64,000 nt of DNA from Mangrovibacterium lignilyticum (GTDB lineage Bacteria; Bacteroidota; Bacteroidia; Bacteroidales; Prolixibacteraceae): contig NZ_WKLH01000001.1 of NCBI RefSeq assembly GCF_010882175.1, positions 1,572,021 to 1,636,020 of the forward strand, written 5' to 3'. The notes beneath the pieces were generated by a model. It saw nothing but the letters and a program-made list of their open reading frames with translations, made no database searches and was not told the origin of the DNA. Every line of letters begins with the position of its first letter. Within the stretch, counting starts at the first letter, position 1. The position numbers were made by a program, and so were the translations under genes. Shown here one piece after another: positions 1 through 6,796 of the stretch.

Positions 1-351
1 CACAATAACTTCGTCACCTCTTTTGGTGAATGTCTCCATCACCAGGTTTAAACCCGCCACCACTCCCGGGCTGTACGAAATCCACTCCTTTTCAATATCC
101 CAACCATGACGCTGTTTCATCCAGTCGACAATAGACTGAAAATAAGACTCAGGCCGGAACGTATACCCCAGCACTTCGTGATTTAAGCGTTCACGAAGAG
201 CATCCAATATAAAATCGGGCGTTTTAAAATCCATATCAGCAACCCAAAGCGGCAAGATATCCTTTTTCCCAAATACGCGTTCACACGCATCATACTTCAA
301 ACTGTTTGTGCCTTCCCGCAAAACAGGTTCATCAAAATCATACTTCTTCAT
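1..351 (-). CDS. MalY/PatB-type PLP aminotransferase (C-S lyase), N-terminal part
   Basis: The window edge cuts this gene after its first 117 codons. The visible protein begins MKKYDFDEP and contains the motif LPLWVADMDFKTPDF near residues 37-51, then an LGYTFRP segment and YSPGVVAGLNLVME. These are typical of the N-terminus of MalY/PatB (class I/II PLP) enzymes, which act as cystathionine beta-lyases or aminotransferases. The catalytic lysine lies outside the window. The start ATG is at 351, 18 bases after the stop of the upstream ComB-like gene, so the two are probably co-transcribed. The exact substrate cannot be told from this fragment. Confidence 0.85.
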   Translation of the reverse strand, partial: MKKYDFDEPVLREGTNSLKYDACERVFGKKDILPLWVADMDFKTPDFILDALRERLNHEVLGYTFRPESYFQSIVDWMKQRHGWDIEKEWISYSPGVVAGLNLVMETFTKRGDEVIV

Positions 352-369
352 GAAAGTTCACTACTTATA

Positions 370-1059
370 TTATACTTCTATTTTTTTCAGGTAATTGCGC
401 TCGCGTTCTTGTTCAACCTTCAGCACAAAATCAAACCGGTTTAACTGCAGGCAAAGATCGAAATCAGCGGTAGGAGACCAACTTTGCTTTTCCGCCTCAA
501 AGAATCGCGCTCCTGCACCCAAACGTAATTGCGCCACCAGCTGTTCAAAATCAACAGGCTTTTCCTCCAACACAGCTTTAATATATTCAGCGAGGAAAGT
601 ATCCTCATCGGTCGGATAGCTGCAGGCATAGCCCATACAAACCAACGATAGCTGCTCGGGTTGTTGTTTTCGTATATAATTAATAATAGCCCCTGCGTTT
701 ACAAAACTTCCGGTAATCAACTCATCAGCCTGAAGCGCATTGGCTATTCCCTGCGTTCCGGAACTCGTTGTGTGCACCATTGTTTTAGCTGCTATGTCCA
801 AACGCAATAATTGCGACGGCGAATTCCCACAGTCGAAGCCCTCCGGTTTCTGCTCGTTCCGTTCACCAACCAACAAAAAATCGGGATTTTGCTCCTTTAG
901 TTGATAGGCATCCTCAATATTACCTACCGGGTAAATTCGCTGAACACCTCCCTCAAATGCATAGCAGGCTACCGAAAAAGCCCGAAATACGTCGATAATA
1001 ACGGTTAATCCCTTGGCGTTCCGGGCACCATCCAGTAACTGTAGAATTTCAATTTGCAT
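370..1059 (-). CDS. ComB-family 2-phosphosulfolactate phosphatase-like protein
   Basis: A 229-residue protein with the ComB-family landmarks in order: IDVFRA at residues 22-27, a GERN...GFDCGNSP stretch at 65-81, and TTSSGTQG at 97-104. ComB hydrolyses 2-phosphosulfolactate in coenzyme M synthesis. Many bacteria without that pathway carry family members, so the true substrate here is uncertain. The length matches the family. It precedes a PLP lyase/aminotransferase gene by 18 bases on the same strand, suggesting a shared transcript, possibly for sulfur-compound metabolism (inference). Confidence 0.75.
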   Translation of the reverse strand: MQIEILQLLDGARNAKGLTVIIDVFRAFSVACYAFEGGVQRIYPVGNIEDAYQLKEQNPDFLLVGERNEQKPEGFDCGNSPSQLLRLDIAAKTMVHTTSSGTQGIANALQADELITGSFVNAGAIINYIRKQQPEQLSLVCMGYACSYPTDEDTFLAEYIKAVLEEKPVDFEQLVAQLRLGAGARFFEAEKQSWSPTADFDLCLQLNRFDFVLKVEQERERNYLKKIEV

Positions 1060-1255
1060 ATTCTGCCACTTTAAAATAGCGTATCGCTCCTGATATTATA
1101 ATGTGCGATCACACGAAATAAAGGATAAAACTAAACATTCATTCCCGGATTAGGCAGCAACGAGCTATTTTATTTCCTGAAGGAAGCCAATACGGCAGGT
1201 GAAACATGAACTGTTATGAATTATAAAGAATTTTCGAGGGAGATATCTAACATAC

Positions 1256-1271
1256 TGCCACAAGTGTGGCA
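1256..1271. promoter_or_regulatory. Perfect 16-bp palindrome, possible operator
   Basis: TGCCACA-AG-TGTGGCA is an exact inverted repeat with 7-base arms in the long intergenic region. It lies about 310 bases upstream of the predicted start of transcription of the tandem secreted-protein genes and about 200 bases upstream of the divergent comB-like gene. The size suits a homodimeric DNA-binding protein. No regulator can be assigned. Confidence 0.3.
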
Positions 1272-1542
1272 AAAACACAGGAAATTTGGAAGGCCTGTAA
1301 CGCAAACGACTGACAAAAATCATGGTTTTAAAAGTTTCAGACCTTTTTGTGTTAAATACATGTTAATAGATACGAAATAAGTTTTAATTATCAAATTTTA
1401 TTTTTGAGGTAATTTAAATACTAAACGAGCAGGACAAAGCCTCATTTACACCTCTTTTTCAGAACATTAAAGATTATGGACTCAGTAATATTTTAAACAT
1501 ACATGCTGAAGAGCATATTTTTTAACCTAGCCTTAACGTGTG

Positions 1543-1577
1543 TTTTGCAGCAGGTTTTCAAATGCTATCTATATTTG
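1543..1577 (+). promoter_or_regulatory. Bacteroidota-type promoter (TTTTG / TATATTTG)
   Basis: TATATTTG at 1570-1577 matches the TAnnTTTG -7 element exactly. TTTTG at 1543-1547 is a plausible -33 element, with 22 bases between them. Transcription would begin near 1584, leaving a leader of about 24 bases before the ATG at 1608. Confidence 0.6.
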
Positions 1578-1607
1578 TACTGTGATTAACAATTTAAAAT
1601 TAGAACA

Positions 1608-2195
1608 ATGAAAACAATGAGAACATTTATCGCAATTTTTGCCTTAGTAGCTTCGGCAAACATCGCAATGGCAAGTGGAAACCTTCGCGTTGACATTTTA
1701 CCATTAACATCAGATCGTGCAGTAGTAGCAGTTTCAAGCAAAGCAGAATCACAATACGAAATCAGTATTGAAAATGCTTATGGAGAAGTGATCTACTACA
1801 AAGAAACAGAAGGTAACGTAACTGACTATCGCAAGGTATTCGATTTTTCAAAATTATCAAAAGGTGACTACAAAGTCGTAGCAACAATCGACGGTGCAAC
1901 CAGCGAACGTACTTTCAGTGTAGGTACAAAAGAAATTGCAGTTGGCGATTTGAAATATGTAGCTGATCCTGTATTCTCTTTCGACAAAGACATCCTGCGT
2001 GTAGCTTACTTGAACTACCCTGGTGAAAAAGTAAACCTTAAAATCTACGATGGCAACGATTTGATTTATTCAAAAGCAATCGATAGCAACTTTGCTGTAA
2101 ACGAAGGTTTGAACTTAGCAAAATTGAGAAGCGGTAACTACCAAGTAGTATTGGCAAGTGGAAACGAAGTATTCGATTATACTGTTCGCAAATAA
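1608..2195 (+). CDS. Secreted protein with tandem paralogue, family unrecognised
   Basis: A 195-residue protein with a clear N-terminal signal peptide ending around AMA (residues 20-22). The rest looks like two beta-rich repeats: each half contains a short I-N/D-x-x-G-x-x-I-Y motif followed by an L-x-x-G-x-Y motif (GEVIYYKE...LSKGDYKVV, then GNDLIYSKA...LRSGNYQVV). This resembles small Ig-like or T9SS sorting-domain folds, but there is no sorting-signal length or linker. It is closely related to the next gene. The high use of A-ending codons and the strong promoter suggest good expression. Function unknown, probably periplasmic or surface. Confidence 0.8.
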   Translation: MKTMRTFIAIFALVASANIAMASGNLRVDILPLTSDRAVVAVSSKAESQYEISIENAYGEVIYYKETEGNVTDYRKVFDFSKLSKGDYKVVATIDGATSERTFSVGTKEIAVGDLKYVADPVFSFDKDILRVAYLNYPGEKVNLKIYDGNDLIYSKAIDSNFAVNEGLNLAKLRSGNYQVVLASGNEVFDYTVRK

Positions 2196-2290
2196 TTGCG
2201 ACAGTATAATTCAAAGCCATAAAAACATACGGAAAACCGTAATTACAGAAACAGAATTTTCGAGTTGAACGATTTAGATTGAGTAGGATT

Positions 2291-2890
2291 ATGAAAACAA
2301 CAATGAAAATTACCGGACTGCTAGTTGTACTTATTTTTTCAGCGCAACTAACTTATGCCTTTGTAACTCCAAAGGTTGAGATGAAAGCAATGGCGGGTAA
2401 AAACGCAATGCTTCAAATTGAAAAAGAAAAAAGTGCCCCGCTTGAGATTGTTATCCAAAACAAATCAGGCGAGATTATCTACTACAGTGAAACTGAAGAA
2501 GACACATCGAAGTACCTGCATGTATACGACTTTTCGGAATACAAACCAGGTGTTTACGATTTGATTGTGACCAATGACAATGTTGTAACTGAACACCAGT
2601 TTACAGTTGCTGACAATGAAGTTAATGTTGGTGAAAAGCAAATGACACAGAAACCATTCTTTGCTTACAACACCGACGAAAATGTTATTCGTGTAGCGTA
2701 TTTAAATTATCCAGGCGAAAAAGTGAAGCTTAAAATTTATGAGGGGAATGAGCTTATTTATAACAAAGCATTGGATAATTCATTCTCGGTGAACGAAGGA
2801 CTAAACTTATCGAAACTTCAGGCAGGTCAGTACCAGGTAGTACTTGCAGCCGGATCGAAGAAATTCAATTATCCGGTTGAGATCAGATAA
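2291..2890 (+). CDS. Secreted protein, paralogue of the preceding gene
   Basis: A 199-residue protein from the ATG at 2291. An in-frame alternative start at 2279 would add MSRI before the signal peptide and is less likely. The signal peptide ends near TYA. It repeats the architecture of the gene at 1608, with near-identical C-terminal blocks such as YLNYPGEKVKLKIYEGNELI and VNEGLNLSKL. The two genes clearly arose by tandem duplication and lie about 95 bases apart. A strong terminator follows at 2920, so both are probably on one transcript. Function unknown. Confidence 0.8.
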   Translation: MKTTMKITGLLVVLIFSAQLTYAFVTPKVEMKAMAGKNAMLQIEKEKSAPLEIVIQNKSGEIIYYSETEEDTSKYLHVYDFSEYKPGVYDLIVTNDNVVTEHQFTVADNEVNVGEKQMTQKPFFAYNTDENVIRVAYLNYPGEKVKLKIYEGNELIYNKALDNSFSVNEGLNLSKLQAGQYQVVLAAGSKKFNYPVEIR

Positions 2891-2919
2891 AAAATGAACT
2901 TACTTATATAATGAGATCC

Positions 2920-2952
2920 AATGCGGTTATCGAAAGAGACCGCATTTTTTTT
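2920..2952 (+). terminator. Rho-independent terminator after the tandem paralogues
   Basis: AATGCGGT (2920-2927) pairs with ACCGCATT (2939-2946) around an 11-base loop and is followed by a run of eight T on the plus strand. It sits 30 bases after the stop of the second paralogue. Confidence 0.85.
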
Positions 2953-2955
2953 GCG

Positions 2956-3711
2956 CTAAACGAAAGGAGCAAACTTCAGTTTCCCAATCTTTTGGCGCAC
3001 CGTTCCGCGCTCCGTCAGCCTAACAACCGCCAATACAACTGTAGCAATCAAACCCGGATTGGTAACCACTTCGGCAATTTCACGAATCCGCCGGTCACGG
3101 GCACGCAGACAATCCAATTTCCCACTTTCGCCGACAGCTGCATATTCACCGGCAAATTTCCAGGCTCCATCGCGTGCCAGTTTCATACTAAAATCGACCA
3201 GGTAATCATCAACCTTCCCGGTCAGTTTCAAAATCCATTTCAAAAAAGGCCACACAGCCGACAGATTGTCCTGCACTTCATGCACCAAATCCGATAAAAT
3301 TTCATTGATCCGGTTAAAATCGTCCTTCAGATCATCGAGCTTTTGCCCGGCTGAAACTTCAGCTGCCGCAACACCCAGATCGAGGTTGATGTGAGCATTC
3401 ATTCCGGCAAGCATATGCTGCAACACAATCGGCCAGTATTGAGGACTGAGCTCAAATGCCTTTTGCCACGAGAGCGACATTTCCGATCCGCTTTTATAGG
3501 CTCGCCAAGCGTCAATGTAGCGTTGCGCAAACGCCACATCCAACTTTTCCATGCGCGGGCCATCGTCAAAATAACCATTCCCAATTCCTTCTTTCACTTT
3601 GATAGTTACCTTTTGGTAAAGGGCAGCAAAATAACCGGCCGGATCCTTGTTCTGCCCGGCATCGGCAATAATCGCAGCCAGTTGATCAATTACTTCGTCG
3701 ATATTTTTCAT
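2956..3711 (-). CDS. DUF5995 family protein
   Basis: A 251-residue cytoplasmic protein from the ATG at 3711 (MKNIDEVIDQ). The reading frame stays open further upstream but without family-like sequence. Landmarks of DUF5995 proteins are visible: GYFAALYQKVT, GIGNGYFDDGPRMEKLDV, YWPIVLQHMLAGMNAHIN and LDLGVAAAEV. Conserved His and Asp residues in MNAHINLDL suggest a metal or haem site, but the biochemical role of the family is not known to me. It converges on the secreted-protein pair and shares the terminator region with it. Confidence 0.75.
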   Translation of the reverse strand: MKNIDEVIDQLAAIIADAGQNKDPAGYFAALYQKVTIKVKEGIGNGYFDDGPRMEKLDVAFAQRYIDAWRAYKSGSEMSLSWQKAFELSPQYWPIVLQHMLAGMNAHINLDLGVAAAEVSAGQKLDDLKDDFNRINEILSDLVHEVQDNLSAVWPFLKWILKLTGKVDDYLVDFSMKLARDGAWKFAGEYAAVGESGKLDCLRARDRRIREIAEVVTNPGLIATVVLAVVRLTERGTVRQKIGKLKFAPFV

Positions 3712-4006
3712 TGAATGACCGTTTTCAGAATCAACAGCATCAACGCCAACCCGGTTCATACAGCCCTGTAAACTTTTCAGTTCTTCCGGCTGCCCGACCA
3801 CTCCCAAGCGATGCCCAAAGCAGTCAACTCCTACTTCCCGGAATAGACCGAAATCATTTTGCCAGTCGGATCGCCGGACTCACGCCATGTTTGTTATCCC
3901 CTATTTCCAAACTCAGATCATTTAACTTATTCAAAAAATTATTAATTTGGCTCGTACCAAAAAGTAAACCAGAAAAAGACCTTCAACCTTTAAAAACTTA
4001 CAACTT

Positions 4007-4894
4007 ATGTCACCAAAAATCGATTACCGGATTACCACCAAAGAGCGTGTCTATTTTTATATTCGACTATTCTTCAGTCTGCCGATGTATATTTTGATCA
4101 CAGCGGGCATTTATATGTCTTTCAAAACTGCTAACCCGCAGATGGCATCGCTGTATGTTCTCTACTTTTACCTTGGCGCAATTTTAATCTACCTTTTCTT
4201 CCGGTTGGGTGTGCTCATCGGTTACCTGAAAGGGAATGCCATTAAACTTAGCAAGGATCAGTTCCCCGATATCTACAAAGTTGCGCAGCTGCAAGCGGAG
4301 CAACTGGGATTAAAATCGGTACCAAGTATTTATATTTTACAATCGGGAGGCATGTTGAATGCCTTTGCGGCGCGTTTCATGGGCAGCAATTATGTGGTGC
4401 TGTATTCAGAGATTGTGGAGGCCGCCTACCAGCAGGATAGAGCGATGCTCGAATTCATTATTGGTCACGAGTTGGGCCATATCAAACGCCGGCACATGCA
4501 GAAAAACCTGTTACTGATGCCCTCCTTCCTCATCCCGTTTTTAGGCGCAGCCTACTCCAGAGCCTGCGAATACACCTGCGACAATATTGGTCATGCCCTT
4601 TGCCCGTCGGGTGTACAAAGCGGATTGCTGGTACTGGCTTCGGGCAAAACCATTTACCGGAAAGTTAACCTAAAAGCCTACCTGAGACAGGATACCAGTG
4701 AAGATGGCTTTTGGAAATGGTTTGCCGAAAAGGTTTCAACCCACCCGAACCTAACCAAACGGCTGGCCGTTTTTACCGACGTGCGAAAACTGAACACCGG
4801 GAAAAGCCGTCTTCAGATCATTGAAGAAACGGTTACCGAAGCGCCGGTCGAAGAGAAAAAAGAAGACGATTACAGCCGCTATATGCCGCAATAA
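4007..4894 (+). CDS. M48-family zinc metalloprotease (HtpX/Ste24-like)
   Basis: A 295-residue integral membrane protease. Two hydrophobic segments lie at about residues 22-38 and 50-72. The zinc motif HELGH is at 154-158, with the third ligand probably E188 in RACEYTCD, which gives the usual ExxxD arrangement. Such enzymes degrade or process misfolded membrane proteins, with the active site on the cytoplasmic side. The N-terminus lacks the long form of HtpX, and the C-terminal tail is acidic and probably flexible. It stands alone, upstream of a long hairpin. Confidence 0.85.
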   Translation: MSPKIDYRITTKERVYFYIRLFFSLPMYILITAGIYMSFKTANPQMASLYVLYFYLGAILIYLFFRLGVLIGYLKGNAIKLSKDQFPDIYKVAQLQAEQLGLKSVPSIYILQSGGMLNAFAARFMGSNYVVLYSEIVEAAYQQDRAMLEFIIGHELGHIKRRHMQKNLLLMPSFLIPFLGAAYSRACEYTCDNIGHALCPSGVQSGLLVLASGKTIYRKVNLKAYLRQDTSEDGFWKWFAEKVSTHPNLTKRLAVFTDVRKLNTGKSRLQIIEETVTEAPVEEKKEDDYSRYMPQ

Positions 4895-4935
4895 TCACCC
4901 ACAGATTGCTTCCTGAGGTTCGCCACAACGAAGGA

Positions 4936-4992
4936 ATCCGGGAAAATTAAAGGCCACCCTCGAAACGGAGATGGCTTTTAATTTTCCCGGAT
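4936..4992. terminator. Long bidirectional terminator hairpin
   Basis: Two 21-base arms (4936-4956 and 4972-4992) are complementary except for one G/A position, which forms a G-U pair in one RNA direction. The A/T-rich inner stem and the convergent flanking genes (protease ending 4894, lipoprotein gene ending 5043) fit termination from both sides. The loop (CGAAACGG core) and neighbouring GCCACC/GGTGGC-like bases resemble the hairpin at 6707-6737. Confidence 0.75.
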
Positions 4993-5042
4993 ACGCCGGA
5001 TGACTTGAGGTCTGCCGTAAATTTTTTAAGCATGAAGCCAAC

Positions 5043-5852
5043 TTATTCTGCTTCGTGATACGCCAGGTTGATCAGGGCAACCGTGTATTGATCGGGCTTT
5101 TCAGAATATTTGATCATGTATTCAGGCGCATACCAACCCGACATTTCATAGGCTTCAGGTTGCGGAATGGCAATCACATCGTCAGGCATACCCATCAGGT
5201 AGTCCAGTGTAATCATCGGTTCCCAGAAAATGAAGTGCCCTTCATACGATCCCCAAATAAAGGTGTAAGTAAAAGGCGTTCCGTTCAATTCGGGCGAGGT
5301 TACATCAACCCAATGTGCGCCCATTTCGGGAACCAGTCCCTGCAACAGGATGTAGTTGGCCGGCACATACATGTCGGCAGGTCTCGGATCTTCGTAAGGA
5401 GGTGCCATTGGAGGAATAGCCATACGCCCTTCGTTGCTGAGGGTGTAAAAGTGAAAATCGAAGTGCGGCACATCGTACACACCGGGAGGCTCGTGTCCGT
5501 GTGGGTTCCAATCAACCAGCGCATGTGTGTAAAACTGATGCCCCTTTGTTTTTGGCAATTCCAACACCAGTTGCACAACCTCATCGGGCAAATCCATTAA
5601 TGCCTTGGCCGAAAGATTGACACCCACGGCCATCGGGTCGCCCATTTTGTCGACCTGCACCCACGCGCGAACAACGCCATTCCCCAAGGGCTGCGTCGAA
5701 CTGTAGAAGACATTCATATCTGCCTTTTTCAAAACAGACGATGCGTCATTCAGATCCGATTGATCTGAAAAACCGGAGTCCTGACAAGAGGGTAGTCCCA
5801 ATATGGCTACCATTGCCAACATCCAAACCGCAATTTTAAAGAACTTCTTCAT
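5043..5852 (-). CDS. Secreted lipoprotein, TTHB210/DUF5602-like
   Basis: A 269-residue protein with a lipoprotein signal peptide (cysteine 23 in LGLPSCQD), so probably anchored in the periplasm or outer membrane. The mature part contains a HGHEPPGVYDVPHFDFHFY segment with five histidines around residues 119-136, which recalls the TTHB210-like/DUF5602 group and suggests metal binding. That family assignment is from memory and is tentative. It has no operon partner, and 3' it meets the hairpin at 4936-4992. Confidence 0.65.
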   Translation of the reverse strand: MKKFFKIAVWMLAMVAILGLPSCQDSGFSDQSDLNDASSVLKKADMNVFYSSTQPLGNGVVRAWVQVDKMGDPMAVGVNLSAKALMDLPDEVVQLVLELPKTKGHQFYTHALVDWNPHGHEPPGVYDVPHFDFHFYTLSNEGRMAIPPMAPPYEDPRPADMYVPANYILLQGLVPEMGAHWVDVTSPELNGTPFTYTFIWGSYEGHFIFWEPMITLDYLMGMPDDVIAIPQPEAYEMSGWYAPEYMIKYSEKPDQYTVALINLAYHEAE

Positions 5853-6160
5853 AACCTCTAATAATTAATGATTAACCCTGCAAGTTAGCACCATGCAGCG
5901 GCCAAAGTCAAGGTTACATGTTGTATAAAAGATGTTTTTATCTCATTTTACCGCCCTGTGAATCAATGTCATACTTTATAGTCGCCTAAAAATAGTGTCG
6001 TGCCGGAATGACGCTTGAGAGTGATGCCCCGAAGAAGCCCAAAGTACCCCCCAACACTATCCATTTGTTCAGTATTCAATTCAACAAGATCGCGTAACTC
6101 GCCCGTTCCCCGGCAACCCGCCCAAGCTGGCTTTCGCAACCAGTTTGCAAAGCCGCTGCC

Positions 6161-6482
6161 CTTCCTGTCCCATTTTTCGTTATCCTGTTACCAGTCGAAT
6201 CGCCCTGCCGGTTTTTTACCAGCCCTCTAATCCGGAAGCCTCCCTGCTAACATTTTGGCCTCCCTGCCCGAAAATTTCGCTCCCTGCTACCCCGGCAGTG
6301 CTCCCTGCCCGAATTTTTGTCGCCCTGCCCGGCAGGACGACCTCCCTTACCAGCAGGGAAGGTTACCCCACCAGCAGGGAGGCCGACTTTTCAGCAGGGA
6401 AGGGTGCCCCACCGGCAGGACGCCGAAAAAAGCAGCAGGGCGGGACTTTCTTTTGACAGGACTCACCGGTAATATAACAGGA
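6161..6482. repeat. Phased intergenic array A: CCCTG units, then inverted CAGGG units
   Basis: Ten units with the core (C)CCTG(C) are centred at 6165, 6185, 6205, 6225, 6244, 6264, 6284, 6305, 6325 and 6346 (two are degenerate, CCTC and CCTT). They are followed by seven units in the opposite orientation, core CAGG(G), centred at 6356, 6377, 6397, 6418, 6438, 6459 and 6480. The step is always 19-21 bases, two DNA turns, and the orientation flips at about 6351 across exactly ten bases. Several spacers are themselves dyad-symmetric about the midpoint between units, for example CGAAAATTTCG centred at 6274 and GGT-N6-ACC centred at 6366.5. This is not a simple tandem duplication, since spacers differ throughout. 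Confidence 0.8.
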
Positions 6483-6659
6483 AGGGCTTTTTGCGGGCAC
6501 AGCACCCACCGCCGACCTGACAAAACAGTGTTGACAATCGGCAGGCGGAATGCCGGGTTATCAGGATGGTACTATTTTGAAGCCTCGCCAGCCCAAAGAT
6601 TGCTTCTCCGGCAAAGCCGGATCGCAATGGCGGCCTCCATGTTTGCAGGAGAGTTGCGT

Positions 6660-6700
6660 GTCCCGTCATTCCGAGGAGAAACGACGAAGGGATCTCTACA
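6660..6700. repeat. Dispersed intergenic repeat remnant
   Basis: GTCCCGTCATTCCGAGGAG followed by AAACGACGAAGGGATCTCT resembles the widespread bacterial intergenic element that reads GTCATTCCGAG...GAAGGAATCT. A related piece (GGAATGACGCT) lies near 6006. I infer a decayed, non-coding genomic repeat. Only a whole-genome comparison would show its copy number. Confidence 0.4.
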
Positions 6701-6706
6701 AAAACA

Positions 6707-6737
6707 AAAGCCACCCTCCGAAACGGAAGGTGGCTTT
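6707..6737 (-). terminator. Hairpin downstream of mutB (second of two)
   Basis: Fourteen-base arms (6707-6720 and 6724-6737) with one mismatch and an AAA loop. The stem is AAAGCCACC-TCCG against CGGA-GGTGGCTTT and ends in T on both strands, so it can work in either direction. It lies beyond the first mutB hairpin. Confidence 0.65.
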
Positions 6738-6748
6738 CAATATTTCAG

Positions 6749-6781
6749 ATTCACCGGGTCACTTTGAGTCACCCGGTGAAT
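6749..6781 (-). terminator. Terminator hairpin directly after mutB
   Basis: ATTCACCGGGT (6749-6759) and ACCCGGTGAAT (6771-6781) are exact complements around an 11-base loop, 16 bases beyond the mutB stop codon on the minus strand. Confidence 0.7.
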
Positions 6782-6796
6782 TACAGGAATCAAGTT

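Larger units (their letters stand above)
1060..1607. other. Gene-free upstream region with a palindrome and a promoter
   Basis: About 550 bases separate the divergent ComB-like gene and the first of two tandem secreted-protein genes. It is AT-rich. I see no ORF, tRNA or repeat array in it. It holds a perfect 16-base palindrome (1256-1271) and a good Bacteroidota-type promoter just before the downstream gene (1543-1577). The remainder shows nothing I recognise. Confidence 0.7.
5853..6796. other. Gene-free region holding phased array A and terminators
   Basis: About 940 bases lie between the lipoprotein gene and the end of mutB, both on the minus strand. No convincing gene is present. Open frames here simply run through the repeat array and have no start context or family features. 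The stretch contains the phased CCCTG/CAGGG array (6161-6482), a decayed dispersed repeat of the GTCATTCCGAGG type (6660-6700) and two terminator hairpins for mutB (6707-6781). 5853-6160 shows nothing I recognise. Confidence 0.75.

Noticed and set aside
6255-6767. Open frame of 170 codons in array A region
   Set aside because: Pro/Arg-rich composition generated by CCCTGC/GCAGGG units and terminators. No homology-like motif, and it runs through two terminator hairpins.
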